Of a stretch of DNA of 64,000 nt, positions 27,313-35,713 are shown piece after piece. The stretch's first letter is position 1, and the number at the start of each line of letters is the position of its first letter. Both the position numbers and the translations under genes were made by a program. Origin of the DNA: GCA-1730015 sp964583825 (GTDB lineage Bacteria > Pseudomonadota > Gammaproteobacteria > Granulosicoccales > Granulosicoccaceae); NCBI GenBank assembly GCA_964583825.1, contig CAZOXM010000005.1:21968-85967 (forward strand). Reading direction: 5' to 3'. The notes under the pieces are model-generated. The model saw only the letters and a list, made by a program, of their open reading frames with translations, searched no databases and was not told the origin of the DNA.

Positions 27313-28287
27313 ATGTCATCGAAAAACATTGCATTTTTACTGACACCTGAATTTGCAATGCTCGCCTTCGGTGCGGCCGTCGAGCCGTATCGCGCGGCCA
27401 ACCTCACCGCCTCCAGTCAGCTCTACAACTGGACCTTTCTGAGCGAATCAGGGGCCCCGGTCACGGCCGGCAACGGACTCACTGTTAACACCGACCGCGC
27501 ACCGGCACCGGATGACCGCTTTGACCGCATTTTCGTTTGCGGAGGCGTTAATACGCGCAACTACAAGCCGGAGAACACCATTCGCTGGCTCCAACAGCAG
27601 GCCAGAAACGGGGCTGCCATCGGCAGTATCAGCACGGGCACCTGGCTCCTCGCACACGCGGGCCTGCTGTCGGGTCGGCGCTGCACCATTCACTGGCAAA
27701 GTATCGATGCCTTTCGCGAGGCATTTCCGGATGTCACCACAGAGCCATCGGTTTATGTGCTGGAAGACAACCGCTTTACCTGCTGCGGCGGCACCGGTGC
27801 ATTTGACATGATGGTACACCTGATCGCTGACGACTATGGCGACGATGTGGTCACCGACGTGTGCACCTGGCTGTTTCACGATCGGGTGCGCATCAGCACC
27901 GATGTGCAGGGCGTGGCACAACACACCGCACTGGCGCGCAAATCGCCAAAACTGGCGGCCGCATTTCGGGTGATGGCGACACACATCGAGGATCGACTGA
28001 CCCCGGGTGAGATTTCTGCGCAAATTGGGGTTTCCCAGCGACAGCTCGAAAGACTGTTTCAACGTCACCTGCAATGCACTCCACAGCAAAAATACATGGA
28101 CCTGAGACTGCAGCATGCTCGCCGCCTGCTGGTGGAGACCAGCATGCCCATACTGGATGTTTCGATCGCTGCCGGGTTCACCAGCCAGTCGCACTTTACC
28201 AAGTGTTATCGGGAGAAGTTTCAGCGAACACCAAGAAGCGAGCGACTCACACCGACGGACGAAGGTCCGCAGGTGCTGCAGAGCTAA
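27313..28287 (+). CDS. GlxA-family AraC-type transcriptional regulator
   Basis: This 324-residue regulator has an N-terminal DJ-1/PfpI-like amidotransferase fold (about residues 5-180, with AFLLTPEFAMLAFGAAVEP) and a C-terminal AraC helix-turn-helix (about 215-310, with ISAQIGVSQRQLERLFQRH and VSIAAGFTSQSHFTKCYRE). The usual nucleophile cysteine of the amidotransferase fold is Ser/Thr here (IGSISTGTWLLA), as is common in non-enzymatic regulators such as GbdR, CdhR and ArgR. Those respond to betaine, carnitine or arginine. The target is unknown. The ATG at 27313 is preferred over a TTG at 27295, since the domain begins right after it, but neither has a convincing ribosome binding site. Confidence 0.85.
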   Translation: MSSKNIAFLLTPEFAMLAFGAAVEPYRAANLTASSQLYNWTFLSESGAPVTAGNGLTVNTDRAPAPDDRFDRIFVCGGVNTRNYKPENTIRWLQQQARNGAAIGSISTGTWLLAHAGLLSGRRCTIHWQSIDAFREAFPDVTTEPSVYVLEDNRFTCCGGTGAFDMMVHLIADDYGDDVVTDVCTWLFHDRVRISTDVQGVAQHTALARKSPKLAAAFRVMATHIEDRLTPGEISAQIGVSQRQLERLFQRHLQCTPQQKYMDLRLQHARRLLVETSMPILDVSIAAGFTSQSHFTKCYREKFQRTPRSERLTPTDEGPQVLQS

Positions 28288-28404
28288 CGCGATACGAACA
28301 CGGCACCTGAAGTACTATCGCAGCACTTCCCACCGGCACCGTTACACGTCACAATCGAACGATGAAATTCCGCAAGTACAACTACTCTTCTGGTTGCCTG
28401 CACA

Positions 28405-29430
28405 ATGACTGATCAGGTAATTGATGCCGTCGTAATCGGCGCGGGCCCATGCGGGTTGTTTCAGGTCTTTCAGCTGGGTTTACAGGGTATTCGATGCCAT
28501 GTGGTGGAAGCTGCCGGTCAGCCCGGAGGACAGTGCCACGAACTGTACGCGGACAAACCCATCTACGACATTCCGGGTATCCCGCATATTCTGGCCGGAG
28601 ATCTGTCAGCGCAATTACTGAAGCAGATCGAGCCGTTCGACCCGACGTTTTCGTTCTACACAACGGTCACCGGGATCAGTCAGGCTGCTGACAACCACTA
28701 CGTGCTTCAAACAGACAACGATTTGAAAATCACGTGCCGGCACGTCGTGGTGGCGACCGGTGCAGGTGCGTTTACACCGGTGAAGATGCGCGTCGAGGGC
28801 ATTGAGATATTTGAAGAGCGTCAGCTCTTTTATCGCTCGCTCCCTGCCCCGGCACCGGGCGCCCACATCACTGTGGTCGGCGATACCCAGATGGCAGTCG
28901 ATGCCGCTTTGTCACACACGAAGCACGGCAACCGGGTAACCTATATACACCGGAAAAAACGCATGGTTGCATCGCCGGAGTCACTTGAAGCGCTGGACGG
29001 TCACCACAAGGCCGGCAGCCTCAGCGTGGTTCAGGGCAGAATCACGGAGGTGAAGACTGAGGGTGGCAACATCAGTCATCTGATCGTGAATGGCAGCGAC
29101 AGACAAACCCGTGAGCTCCCGACGGACACCATTGTGGCGCTACTCGGCAACTCACCGAAAATGCACAACTACGCAGACTGGGGTCTTAAAACCAGCAAAA
29201 ACCAGATTGAGGTGGACAGTGCCAGCTTCAGGAGCAGCCAGAGCGGAATCTTTGCCATCGGTGACATCAACAGCTACACGGGCAAACGAAAACTGATCCT
29301 GTGCGGCTTTCATGAAGCAACGCTTACCGCCTTTGCCATCGCAGCAAAACAGAATCCGGACAAGCCGGTACACACACAATATACGACCACCAGCAGCGAG
29401 TTGCTGGCCCGTCTGGGTGTGAACAATTGA
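28405..29430 (+). CDS. Ferredoxin--NADP reductase, thioredoxin-reductase type
   Basis: The 341-residue flavoprotein has an FAD-binding GAGPCG (residues 12-17), EAAGQPGGQCHELYADKPIYDIPG, typical of TrxR-like ferredoxin-NADP reductases, an NADPH-binding VVGDTQMAVDAAL near residue 155 with the YIHRKKRM segment after it, and the closing FAD motif FAIGDINSYTGKRKLILCGFHEA. There is no CxxC redox pair between the domains, which argues against a real thioredoxin reductase. The family moves electrons between NADPH and ferredoxin or flavodoxin. It lies 117 nt after the regulator gene, with no terminator visible, and 28 nt before the Trm112 gene. Confidence 0.87.
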   Translation: MTDQVIDAVVIGAGPCGLFQVFQLGLQGIRCHVVEAAGQPGGQCHELYADKPIYDIPGIPHILAGDLSAQLLKQIEPFDPTFSFYTTVTGISQAADNHYVLQTDNDLKITCRHVVVATGAGAFTPVKMRVEGIEIFEERQLFYRSLPAPAPGAHITVVGDTQMAVDAALSHTKHGNRVTYIHRKKRMVASPESLEALDGHHKAGSLSVVQGRITEVKTEGGNISHLIVNGSDRQTRELPTDTIVALLGNSPKMHNYADWGLKTSKNQIEVDSASFRSSQSGIFAIGDINSYTGKRKLILCGFHEATLTAFAIAAKQNPDKPVHTQYTTTSSELLARLGVNN

Positions 29431-29458
29431 CTAACACGCACACTGACGAGCACATATC

Positions 29459-29653
29459 TTGAAAGTTGACAGACGCATAATGGACATACTGGTATGTCCG
29501 ATTACCAAGGGCTCTCTGGTTCAGGCAGGAAACGAGCTGTGGAGCAAGCAGGCGGGCCTCGCCTTTCCGATAAAAAACGGTATTCCGGTCATGCTTGAAA
29601 ATGAAGCGCGCCAGCTGACGGATGAAGAGATTGAAACACTAAAAAAGCGCTGA
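29459..29653 (+). CDS. Trm112/YcaR family small protein
   Basis: The 64-residue protein has the family pattern RRIMDILVCPITKGSL, then GLAFPIKNGIPVMLENEARQL. It corresponds to E. coli YcaR. Eukaryotic and archaeal relatives activate methyltransferases, and the bacterial role is not settled. Only one of the zinc-knuckle cysteines remains (CPITKG where others have CPxCxG), which is frequent in bacterial members and suggests no metal site. It starts at TTG because the residues before the internal ATG (RRIMDIL) are conserved. It probably shares a transcript with the upstream reductase. Confidence 0.82.
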   Translation: MKVDRRIMDILVCPITKGSLVQAGNELWSKQAGLAFPIKNGIPVMLENEARQLTDEEIETLKKR

Positions 29654-29691
29654 GGCTCAGCCATGCGGAGCCCCGGGGTGACGACTTGCTG

Positions 29692-30381
29692 CTACTTAAT
29701 GTGAACCGGCTGAGACAACACGTCGGAGATGGCTTCAATTGAACCACCGTCAACGCGAACCAGTTTTTTCAGCTGGAAGTACAGGGTGGGTTTTCCACGG
29801 TCTCTGCCTCTTGGCGCAAAGTGCAGCACATCGCTGAAAACTTTCCACTCTGCATCTGAGAAATCGGCTTTAGTACTGACGCGGTAATGGGTCGGTTTGC
29901 CTTTGGTATACGATAGAAAAGAAAGCCCGTCGTCACCACTTGGAAAGTAAGACAGCGTAGTAATCTCAAGCGGCCAGTCATCAGTGGTGGTCCCTTTGGA
30001 AATACCCGGCTTGAGGCTGACCATCTTTAGTGCGCGACATTTCTTGCTCGATAAGCCCTCAGTCACCAGAACGTCCTTGATCACGTTATCACCGCGAATC
30101 GGCGCTTGCAGCGCAATACCGCGAAAGTTCCGTTTAGACACCGTAATCAGCACCGGTTTTTGTGGCACATTGTCGTAAAGCGCCATGCCGTCATAACTGG
30201 TCACTGCCGTGCCATACTTCGTTGGCTCGGATCCGGTACCGATACAAACCGATGCGTTAGCCACTGGCAAACCGCTGTTGGCGTCCAGTACGCGCACCCC
30301 CAGTTTTGCTGCGTGTGCGGGACTGACAAACGAAAAACCCAGTGCAATGACAGCGGCGTGAATTAAGCGATGCGGATTCAA
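29692..30381 (-). CDS. Secreted protein with carboxypeptidase-regulatory-like domain
   Basis: The 229-residue product has a signal peptide (MNPHRLIHAAVIALGFSFVSPAHA) and, at about residues 25-100, LGVRVLDANSGLPVANASVC with a TSYDGMALYDNVP strand, typical of the beta-sandwich carboxypeptidase-D regulatory-like fold. The remaining half is unrecognised; it has PTHYRVSTKADFSD and ends in PVHIK. GGAGGAG lies ~8 nt before a TTG at 30381, which decides that start; no ATG is available after the signal-peptide region. A GC-rich 6-bp hairpin (CCGGGGATGCCCCGG) lies just upstream of the ribosome binding site and could affect translation. The protein is probably periplasmic. Function is unknown. Confidence 0.68.
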   Translation of the reverse strand: MNPHRLIHAAVIALGFSFVSPAHAAKLGVRVLDANSGLPVANASVCIGTGSEPTKYGTAVTSYDGMALYDNVPQKPVLITVSKRNFRGIALQAPIRGDNVIKDVLVTEGLSSKKCRALKMVSLKPGISKGTTTDDWPLEITTLSYFPSGDDGLSFLSYTKGKPTHYRVSTKADFSDAEWKVFSDVLHFAPRGRDRGKPTLYFQLKKLVRVDGGSIEAISDVLSQPVHIK

Positions 30382-30546
30382 AATATTGCTCCTCCGGCGA
30401 CGGAATATCCGGGGCATCCCCGGTGGTGTGGAAGAGTCTATGTAAATCGCGATCGATGTGTCAATAAAATGTCACACGCTGTATCAGGAAAGAGAGGCAG
30501 ATCAACCCGCAAGTGTGGAATAGTCGAGCAACGGACGACTCAGCGC

Positions 30547-31080
30547 TTACCAGTGCCTGAAATTCCCGGTGTCCAGATGCACAAAGTTGGAACCTGGGTA
30601 ATGCCCGACCCCGCCGCGCCTCAATTCGATGGCAGCGGCACGGACCTGCGCCGAGGACACACCCGGCACTCTGATATCCACCGCCCTGCCGTACATATGA
30701 AAGCTTCGCTTCGCTACCCCGTTTGATGCTTGTCGCAGTCGTGCATTGGTCGCGGCAGATCGATACCCGGAAATAACGTGAAACGGCCCGCCAAATCCGA
30801 GCACTAACCCCAGGTCGTGCAGATAGTCGAGCAACCGGGGATCGATGGCATGCACTTCATCGGTTCGATGATCGCGCAACAGTCGATGGATGGCGGGTAG
30901 ATTTTTGTCCAGCAACTCGCCGTTCACGCGATACGGCGCCTGCAGGTATTCGTTCGTGTGCAACGCCAGCAACTCAATGAACTGCACGTGGTTTTCCGCC
31001 GCCCTTAGCGGGCCGACACTACCCAGCGAGAGCGCGCCAGCCGCAGTACAACAAATAAAATCGCGACGAGTCTGAACCAC
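30547..31080 (-). CDS. mepK: MepK/YcbK-like murein endopeptidase (M15 fold), Tat substrate
   Basis: The 177-residue protein closely follows E. coli MepK, which cleaves meso-DAP cross-links in peptidoglycan. It has a twin-arginine signal (TRRDFICCTAAGALSLG), ISGYRSAATNARLR, the zinc-site segment SFHMYGRAVDIRV and GVGHYPGSNFVHLDTGNFRHW at the end. The His, Asp and His ligands of the LAS/M15 metal site are therefore present. GTG at 31080 is chosen because GGGAA lies 6-7 nt upstream and the Tat motif follows at once. An upstream TTG start adds eleven residues. The Tat route implies the enzyme folds in the cytoplasm before export. Confidence 0.87.
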   Translation of the reverse strand: MVQTRRDFICCTAAGALSLGSVGPLRAAENHVQFIELLALHTNEYLQAPYRVNGELLDKNLPAIHRLLRDHRTDEVHAIDPRLLDYLHDLGLVLGFGGPFHVISGYRSAATNARLRQASNGVAKRSFHMYGRAVDIRVPGVSSAQVRAAAIELRRGGVGHYPGSNFVHLDTGNFRHW

Positions 31081-31113
31081 TTTAATTTCCCGCGCTGCAC
31101 GCAGTTTTTTCAA

Positions 31114-31451
31114 CGACAGGCCGGAGTATTGATCGCTTCAGTCCCACAGATCAATGAACGTCGCCCTTGTTTCAGCAGTTTATGGAATTATTGTGATCTG
31201 ATTCTCAGCATTCTTTGAAATGAGAACCTGTCGCCCGCGACGCATGCTACCGAAGCAGGTTTTGATGGAAAGAGTTGAACCGAGCGCAGCGATCGGGCTA
31301 AACGCAACCATTTTTTCGTCGATATCACTTCAATGTGACCCATTTGCGTGACCTAGTTCGAGAGCGCACAATCACCACTAAACAAGACAGAAATCAGCAG
31401 GATTGTCGAAAATCAAAGCCTGAAGCGACCATCGAGAACCAGATGTAAATC
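31114..31451. other. Intergenic region without recognised gene
   Basis: About 340 nt lie between the divergent mepK-like and acetyltransferase genes. Both strands were read. No small ORF with a credible ribosome binding site, no RNA gene and no clear repeat were seen. It probably holds two divergent promoters. Confidence 0.5.
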
Positions 31452-31931
31452 ATGGATATCAAACAAACCGAAGTCTCCCTTGCACACGTGGACGACGCCT
31501 ATCAGGTGGCGACGATGTCCCGGGAGATTATCGAACAGGGACTACAGTGGAGTTGGACACCGGAACGTGTCGGGCGCTGCATACTCTCACCCGACATCAA
31601 TGTCGTCACCGCTAAAAATGACGGCGACCTGCTCGGCTTTGGGATCATGTTCTACGGCAACAACAAGGCGCACCTCAACTTACTTGGAGTTGACGCAGGA
31701 TGGCGCTCGCACGGCATCGGCAGCAGATTGCTGGAATGGCTCGAGAGCTGCGCACTCACCGCAGGACTGGAGTCCTGCCAACTCGAATTGCGCGAGTCGA
31801 ACACAAAAGCGCGCCGGTTCTACCTGCTACACGGTTACAGCGAGATCGACCGAGTGCAAGGCTATTACCAGCAAAGAGAAAACGCGATCAGAATGTCGAA
31901 AAACCTTCGCGAACCTTTTGTGCCGCTATAA
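31452..31931 (+). CDS. GNAT-family N-acetyltransferase
   Basis: The 159-residue single-domain acetyltransferase has the acetyl-CoA binding motif A in LNLLGVDAGWRSHGIGSRLLEWLE (the R-x-x-G-x-G loop at RSHGIG), then ARRFYLLHGYSEI, the conserved C-terminal strand-helix seen in RimI-like enzymes. The substrate is unknown. It faces away from mepK and is followed 53 nt later by the end of the convergent glycerate kinase gene. No operon partner. It could acetylate a small molecule or a protein N-terminus. Confidence 0.82.
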   Translation: MDIKQTEVSLAHVDDAYQVATMSREIIEQGLQWSWTPERVGRCILSPDINVVTAKNDGDLLGFGIMFYGNNKAHLNLLGVDAGWRSHGIGSRLLEWLESCALTAGLESCQLELRESNTKARRFYLLHGYSEIDRVQGYYQQRENAIRMSKNLREPFVPL

Positions 31932-31984
31932 CTCCGTCTACAGGCATGCGAGCTATCATCGCGCTACTGCAACAACGGAGGTAA

Positions 31985-33316
31985 TTAAGTAACCACAATT
32001 GCCCGGAAATCATTCACGTTGGTCAGTGTTGGTCCCGTCATCACCAAACCATCCATCGCCTCGAAAAAACTATAACCATCGTTATTTAGTAAATACTCAC
32101 CAGCGTTTAGACCCTGCGACTCTGCCCGTGTCAGTGTGTCCGGACGAACAATCACACCGGCGTTGTCCTCACTGCCATCAACACCATCGGTGTCCGCTGC
32201 CAACGCATAAACCCCATCAACGCCACTCAATGCAACGCACAAGCCCAATGCAAACTCCGCATTGCGCCCGCCTCTGCCCTGCCCTCGTACGGTGACGGTA
32301 GTTTCACCACCCGACAACAACACACAGGGCGGTTTGACTGGCTGCTGATGTCGACGGATCTGCTTGACTATACCGGCGTGCACTTTGGCCACTTCAGCAG
32401 CCTCACCCTCAATGCTGTCACCGAGAATCATCACCTCATAACCCGCCTGTCGCGCCACCGCGGCTGCAGCTTCCAGAGAACGCTGTGGTGTGGCGATTAA
32501 TTGATGGGTGCATCGATCAAAGTAGTGCGCACCCGGTTTGGGGGTCTCGTCGACCGCTGCCCGCAAATGCGAGCACACCGCGTTCGGGTGTGAAATTTCG
32601 TACTTTTCAAGAATCGCCACTGCGTCTGCAAAGCTGGTCGGATCCGGCACCGTCGGGCCCGAGGCAATGACATCCGGGTCATCATCGGGCACATCTGATA
32701 TCAGCAGTGACAGCACCTGCGCCGGATAACAGGCGCGCGCAAGCCGGCCTCCTTTTATGGCGGACAGGTGCTTACGCACACAATTCATTTCCCTGATATT
32801 GGCACCGCTTTTCAATAGCGCGCTGCTGATCTGCTGTTTATCCTTAAGCGAAAGCCCGTCTGCCGGCAGAGACAACAAGGCGGAACCCCCTCCCGAGATC
32901 AGGCAAACAACGAGATCGTCCTCGGTTAGGTCCGACACCAGATCCAGCATTCGCTGCGCGGCCGCTGCACCCGCCGCATCCGGCACCGGGTGTGCCGCCT
33001 CGACAATCTCGACATGACGACAATCCACCGCGTGCTCATAACGGGTGACCACCAGACCGGAGAGCTTGTCGGGCGCGCCCTGCCATGATTGCTCAAACGC
33101 CTGCGCCATCGCAGCGGATGCCTTGCCGGCACCGACGACAACCGTCCGGCCAGCGGGCGGTTCAGGCAAAAAGTCGGCGAGCGACACCGCCGGTTGCGCC
33201 GCATGCACGGCTGCATCAAACAGTTGACGAAGCAAAAGCTCCTGGCTGGCAACAGCGGTGGTGTTGGAAGTCAAATTACTCTCACATGCACAGTCAATCG
33301 GCGGGTTCAGGTGCAA
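31985..33316 (-). CDS. Glycerate 2-kinase (GckA/TtuD type, MOFRL)
   Basis: This 443-residue enzyme makes 2-phosphoglycerate from D-glycerate and ATP. The DUF4147 domain begins near residue 25 with LLRQLFDAAVHAAQP and includes VVVGAGKASAAMAQAFE, EAAHPVPDAAG, CLISGGGSALLSLP, KHLSAIKGGRLA and SLLISDVPDDDPDVIASGPTVPD, all family hallmarks. The C-terminal MOFRL part includes LLSGGETTVTVRGQGRGGRNAE and DTDGVDGSEDNAG. The start is uncertain: TTG at 33316 or TTG at 33274 (which has GAGAG nearby). Relatives work in serine-cycle, tartrate or glyoxylate assimilation. No such partner genes are adjacent. Confidence 0.88.
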   Translation of the reverse strand: MHLNPPIDCACESNLTSNTTAVASQELLLRQLFDAAVHAAQPAVSLADFLPEPPAGRTVVVGAGKASAAMAQAFEQSWQGAPDKLSGLVVTRYEHAVDCRHVEIVEAAHPVPDAAGAAAAQRMLDLVSDLTEDDLVVCLISGGGSALLSLPADGLSLKDKQQISSALLKSGANIREMNCVRKHLSAIKGGRLARACYPAQVLSLLISDVPDDDPDVIASGPTVPDPTSFADAVAILEKYEISHPNAVCSHLRAAVDETPKPGAHYFDRCTHQLIATPQRSLEAAAAVARQAGYEVMILGDSIEGEAAEVAKVHAGIVKQIRRHQQPVKPPCVLLSGGETTVTVRGQGRGGRNAEFALGLCVALSGVDGVYALAADTDGVDGSEDNAGVIVRPDTLTRAESQGLNAGEYLLNNDGYSFFEAMDGLVMTGPTLTNVNDFRAIVVT

Positions 33317-33428
33317 AATCGCGGCGCTTCACCCGGAATAACCGGGCAACACGTGTGAATTCGTTGCAGCGCACAGCATAATTCTAACGCAGCCGACCGT
33401 ATACCGGTTTTCTCACGCCGCGATCAGG

Positions 33429-33434
33429 TATAAT
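33429..33434 (+). promoter_or_regulatory. Candidate -10 element for ygiQ
   Basis: A perfect TATAAT preceded by CAGG lies 34 nt before the ygiQ ATG. The -35 region is weak (GGTTTT at about 17-nt spacing), so this is only a candidate sigma-70 promoter. A start of transcription near 33441 would give a leader of about 28 nt. Confidence 0.42.
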
Positions 33435-33468
33435 AAGCGGTTACCCTTGAGATACACGCTAAACCACG

Positions 33469-35706
33469 ATGCAAGCACCTGCTGCAGCACCGAGAGAACT
33501 ATTCGGCTACCCGCGCTACTGGGCGGAATGCTTCGGGCCTGCCCCGTTCCTGCCGGTATCGCGCGACGAGATGGATCAGCTTGGCTGGGATAGCTGCGAC
33601 ATCATCATTGTGACCGGCGATGCCTACGTGGATCATCCGAGTTTCGGTATGGCGATCGTCGGCCGCCTGCTTGAGGCACAGGGATTCAGGGTCGGCATTA
33701 TTGCGCAGCCGGACTGGCAGTCGGCTGATCCGTTCAAGGTACTGGGAAAACCCAACCTGTTCTTTGGCGTCACCGCCGGCAATATGGATTCAATGATCAA
33801 CCGCTACACGGCTGATCGCAAGATCCGCTCTGACGACGCTTATTCACCGGATGATGTTGGCGGCAAGCGCCCGGACAGATGCTCACTCGTGTACGCCCAT
33901 CGTTGTCGCGAAGCATTCAAAGACGCGCCGATAGTGCTGGGTGGCATCGAAGCATCGTTGCGTCGAATAGCGCACTATGACTACTGGCAGGACAAAGTCA
34001 GACGCTCGCTGCTGGTCGATGCCAAGGCTGACATTTTGCTCTACGGAAATGCGGAACGCGCTATCGTCGAAATCGCGCATCGTCTGGCAGCGGGAGCATC
34101 CATCGATACGGTCCGGGAAATCCGTGGCACGGCGTATTTGTGCGATGCTCTGCCGGAATCAGGCTTTGAGCTCGACTCCACCAGTATCGATAAACCCGGC
34201 AAAATCGACGAGATACCCAACCCGTATGCCGAAGTCAGTCAGAACTCCGGCAACAGCAAAGACACTGAAAATAATACTGCCGACTCGCCGGCGGAAGGTA
34301 AGGCCGCACCGCTGCGGTTTGTATCAAAAGAAGAGCGCCTGCAACAAATCGCAGAACGACGCGATCGCACCTATATCCGGCTGCCGGACTACGAGCAGGT
34401 TAAAAAAGATCCGGTGCTTTATGCACACGCCAATCGCGTATTGCACCTCGAGACCAATCCGGGGAATGCCAGAGCGCTGGTGCAAAAGCACGGCAATCGT
34501 TACATCTGGATAAACCGTCCACCGATCCCGCTGTCCACCGAAGAAATGGACTACGTATTTGATCTGCCGTACGCACGGGTGCCGCATCCCTGTTACGGCG
34601 GTGCGAGGATCCCGGCTTACGAAATGATCCGCTACTCAGTGAATATCATGCGCGGTTGCTTTGGCGGGTGTACGTTCTGCTCTATTACCGAGCACGAAGG
34701 CCGGGTCATCCAAAGTCGCTCGGAAGATTCAATCATTCGCGAAATAGAACAAATAAGAGACAACGTGCCCGGGTTTACCGGTGTTGTTTCTGATTTGGGC
34801 GGCCCCACTGCGAATATGTATCGGCTTGCCTGTAAATCGAAAAAAATTGAAGCTGCGTGCCGCAAGCCGTCCTGCGTCTATCCTGCGATCTGCCCGAACC
34901 TCGATACCGATCACTCCTCTCTGGTGAAGCTTTATCGGCGAGCCAGAGCGCTGCCCGGCGTAAAGAAAGTACTGATCGGATCGGGCCTGCGCTACGACCT
35001 CGCTGTCGAATCACCGGAATACGTGGAAGAACTGGTAACCCATCATGTGGGCGGCTATTTGAAAATCGCACCGGAACACACCGAACGCGGACCGCTCGAT
35101 AAAATGATGAAACCCGGTATTGGCAGCTACGACCGGTTCAAACAACTGTTCGAGAAGTACTCGCGCAAAGCCGGCAAGGAACAGTATCTCATTCCCTACT
35201 TTATCGCCGCACACCCGGGTACCACCGACGAAGATATGATGCACCTTGCGATGTGGCTGAAGCAAAACGGCTTCAGGGCGGATCAGGTTCAATCGTTTTA
35301 TCCGTCGCCCATGGCGACCGCCACCGCGATGTATCACTCCGGTAAAAACCCGCTCGGTCGCATCAGCCGTGACTCAGAGGACGTCGAGACCGTCCGAAAA
35401 ACACGGCAGCGGCGCCTGCACAAAGCGTTTCTACGCTATCACGATCCGGCCAACTGGCCACTGCTGCGCGAAGCGTTAAAAGAGTTGGGCAGGGAGGATC
35501 TGATCGGCAACGGCAAAAAACACCTCATTCCTCGCTGGCAGCCGGACTCTACGACGCACTACCACAGCCCGCGCCGCAAAAACAGCACCGGCCGGCCCGC
35601 CAAAGGCACGCTGCTCACGCAGCACACCGGACTGCCACCACGCGAGCAGGGTGGCAAAACGGCCGGGGCAAAGGCTAAAACCAGAAAGCGCCGCCGACCA
35701 TCGTAG
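33469..35706 (+). CDS. ygiQ: YgiQ-family radical SAM protein
   Basis: The 745-residue protein has the full YgiQ layout. An N-terminal domain of unknown role begins FGYPRYWAECFGPAPFLPVSR and includes DIIIVTGDAYVDHPSFGMA and GGIEASLRRIAHYDYW. A radical SAM core follows, with the cluster motif C-FGG-C-TF-C at Cys397, Cys401 and Cys404. The C-terminal extension (KKHLIPRWQ onward) is a basic tail. A stretch near residues 255-285 is low-complexity (SQNSGNSKDTENNTAD), a likely linker insert. The reaction catalysed by this family has not been established as far as I know. The gene stands alone, with a candidate promoter just upstream, and converges on the DUF4185-like gene 7 nt later. Confidence 0.92.
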   Translation: MQAPAAAPRELFGYPRYWAECFGPAPFLPVSRDEMDQLGWDSCDIIIVTGDAYVDHPSFGMAIVGRLLEAQGFRVGIIAQPDWQSADPFKVLGKPNLFFGVTAGNMDSMINRYTADRKIRSDDAYSPDDVGGKRPDRCSLVYAHRCREAFKDAPIVLGGIEASLRRIAHYDYWQDKVRRSLLVDAKADILLYGNAERAIVEIAHRLAAGASIDTVREIRGTAYLCDALPESGFELDSTSIDKPGKIDEIPNPYAEVSQNSGNSKDTENNTADSPAEGKAAPLRFVSKEERLQQIAERRDRTYIRLPDYEQVKKDPVLYAHANRVLHLETNPGNARALVQKHGNRYIWINRPPIPLSTEEMDYVFDLPYARVPHPCYGGARIPAYEMIRYSVNIMRGCFGGCTFCSITEHEGRVIQSRSEDSIIREIEQIRDNVPGFTGVVSDLGGPTANMYRLACKSKKIEAACRKPSCVYPAICPNLDTDHSSLVKLYRRARALPGVKKVLIGSGLRYDLAVESPEYVEELVTHHVGGYLKIAPEHTERGPLDKMMKPGIGSYDRFKQLFEKYSRKAGKEQYLIPYFIAAHPGTTDEDMMHLAMWLKQNGFRADQVQSFYPSPMATATAMYHSGKNPLGRISRDSEDVETVRKTRQRRLHKAFLRYHDPANWPLLREALKELGREDLIGNGKKHLIPRWQPDSTTHYHSPRRKNSTGRPAKGTLLTQHTGLPPREQGGKTAGAKAKTRKRRRPS

Positions 35707-35713
35707 CCATTAC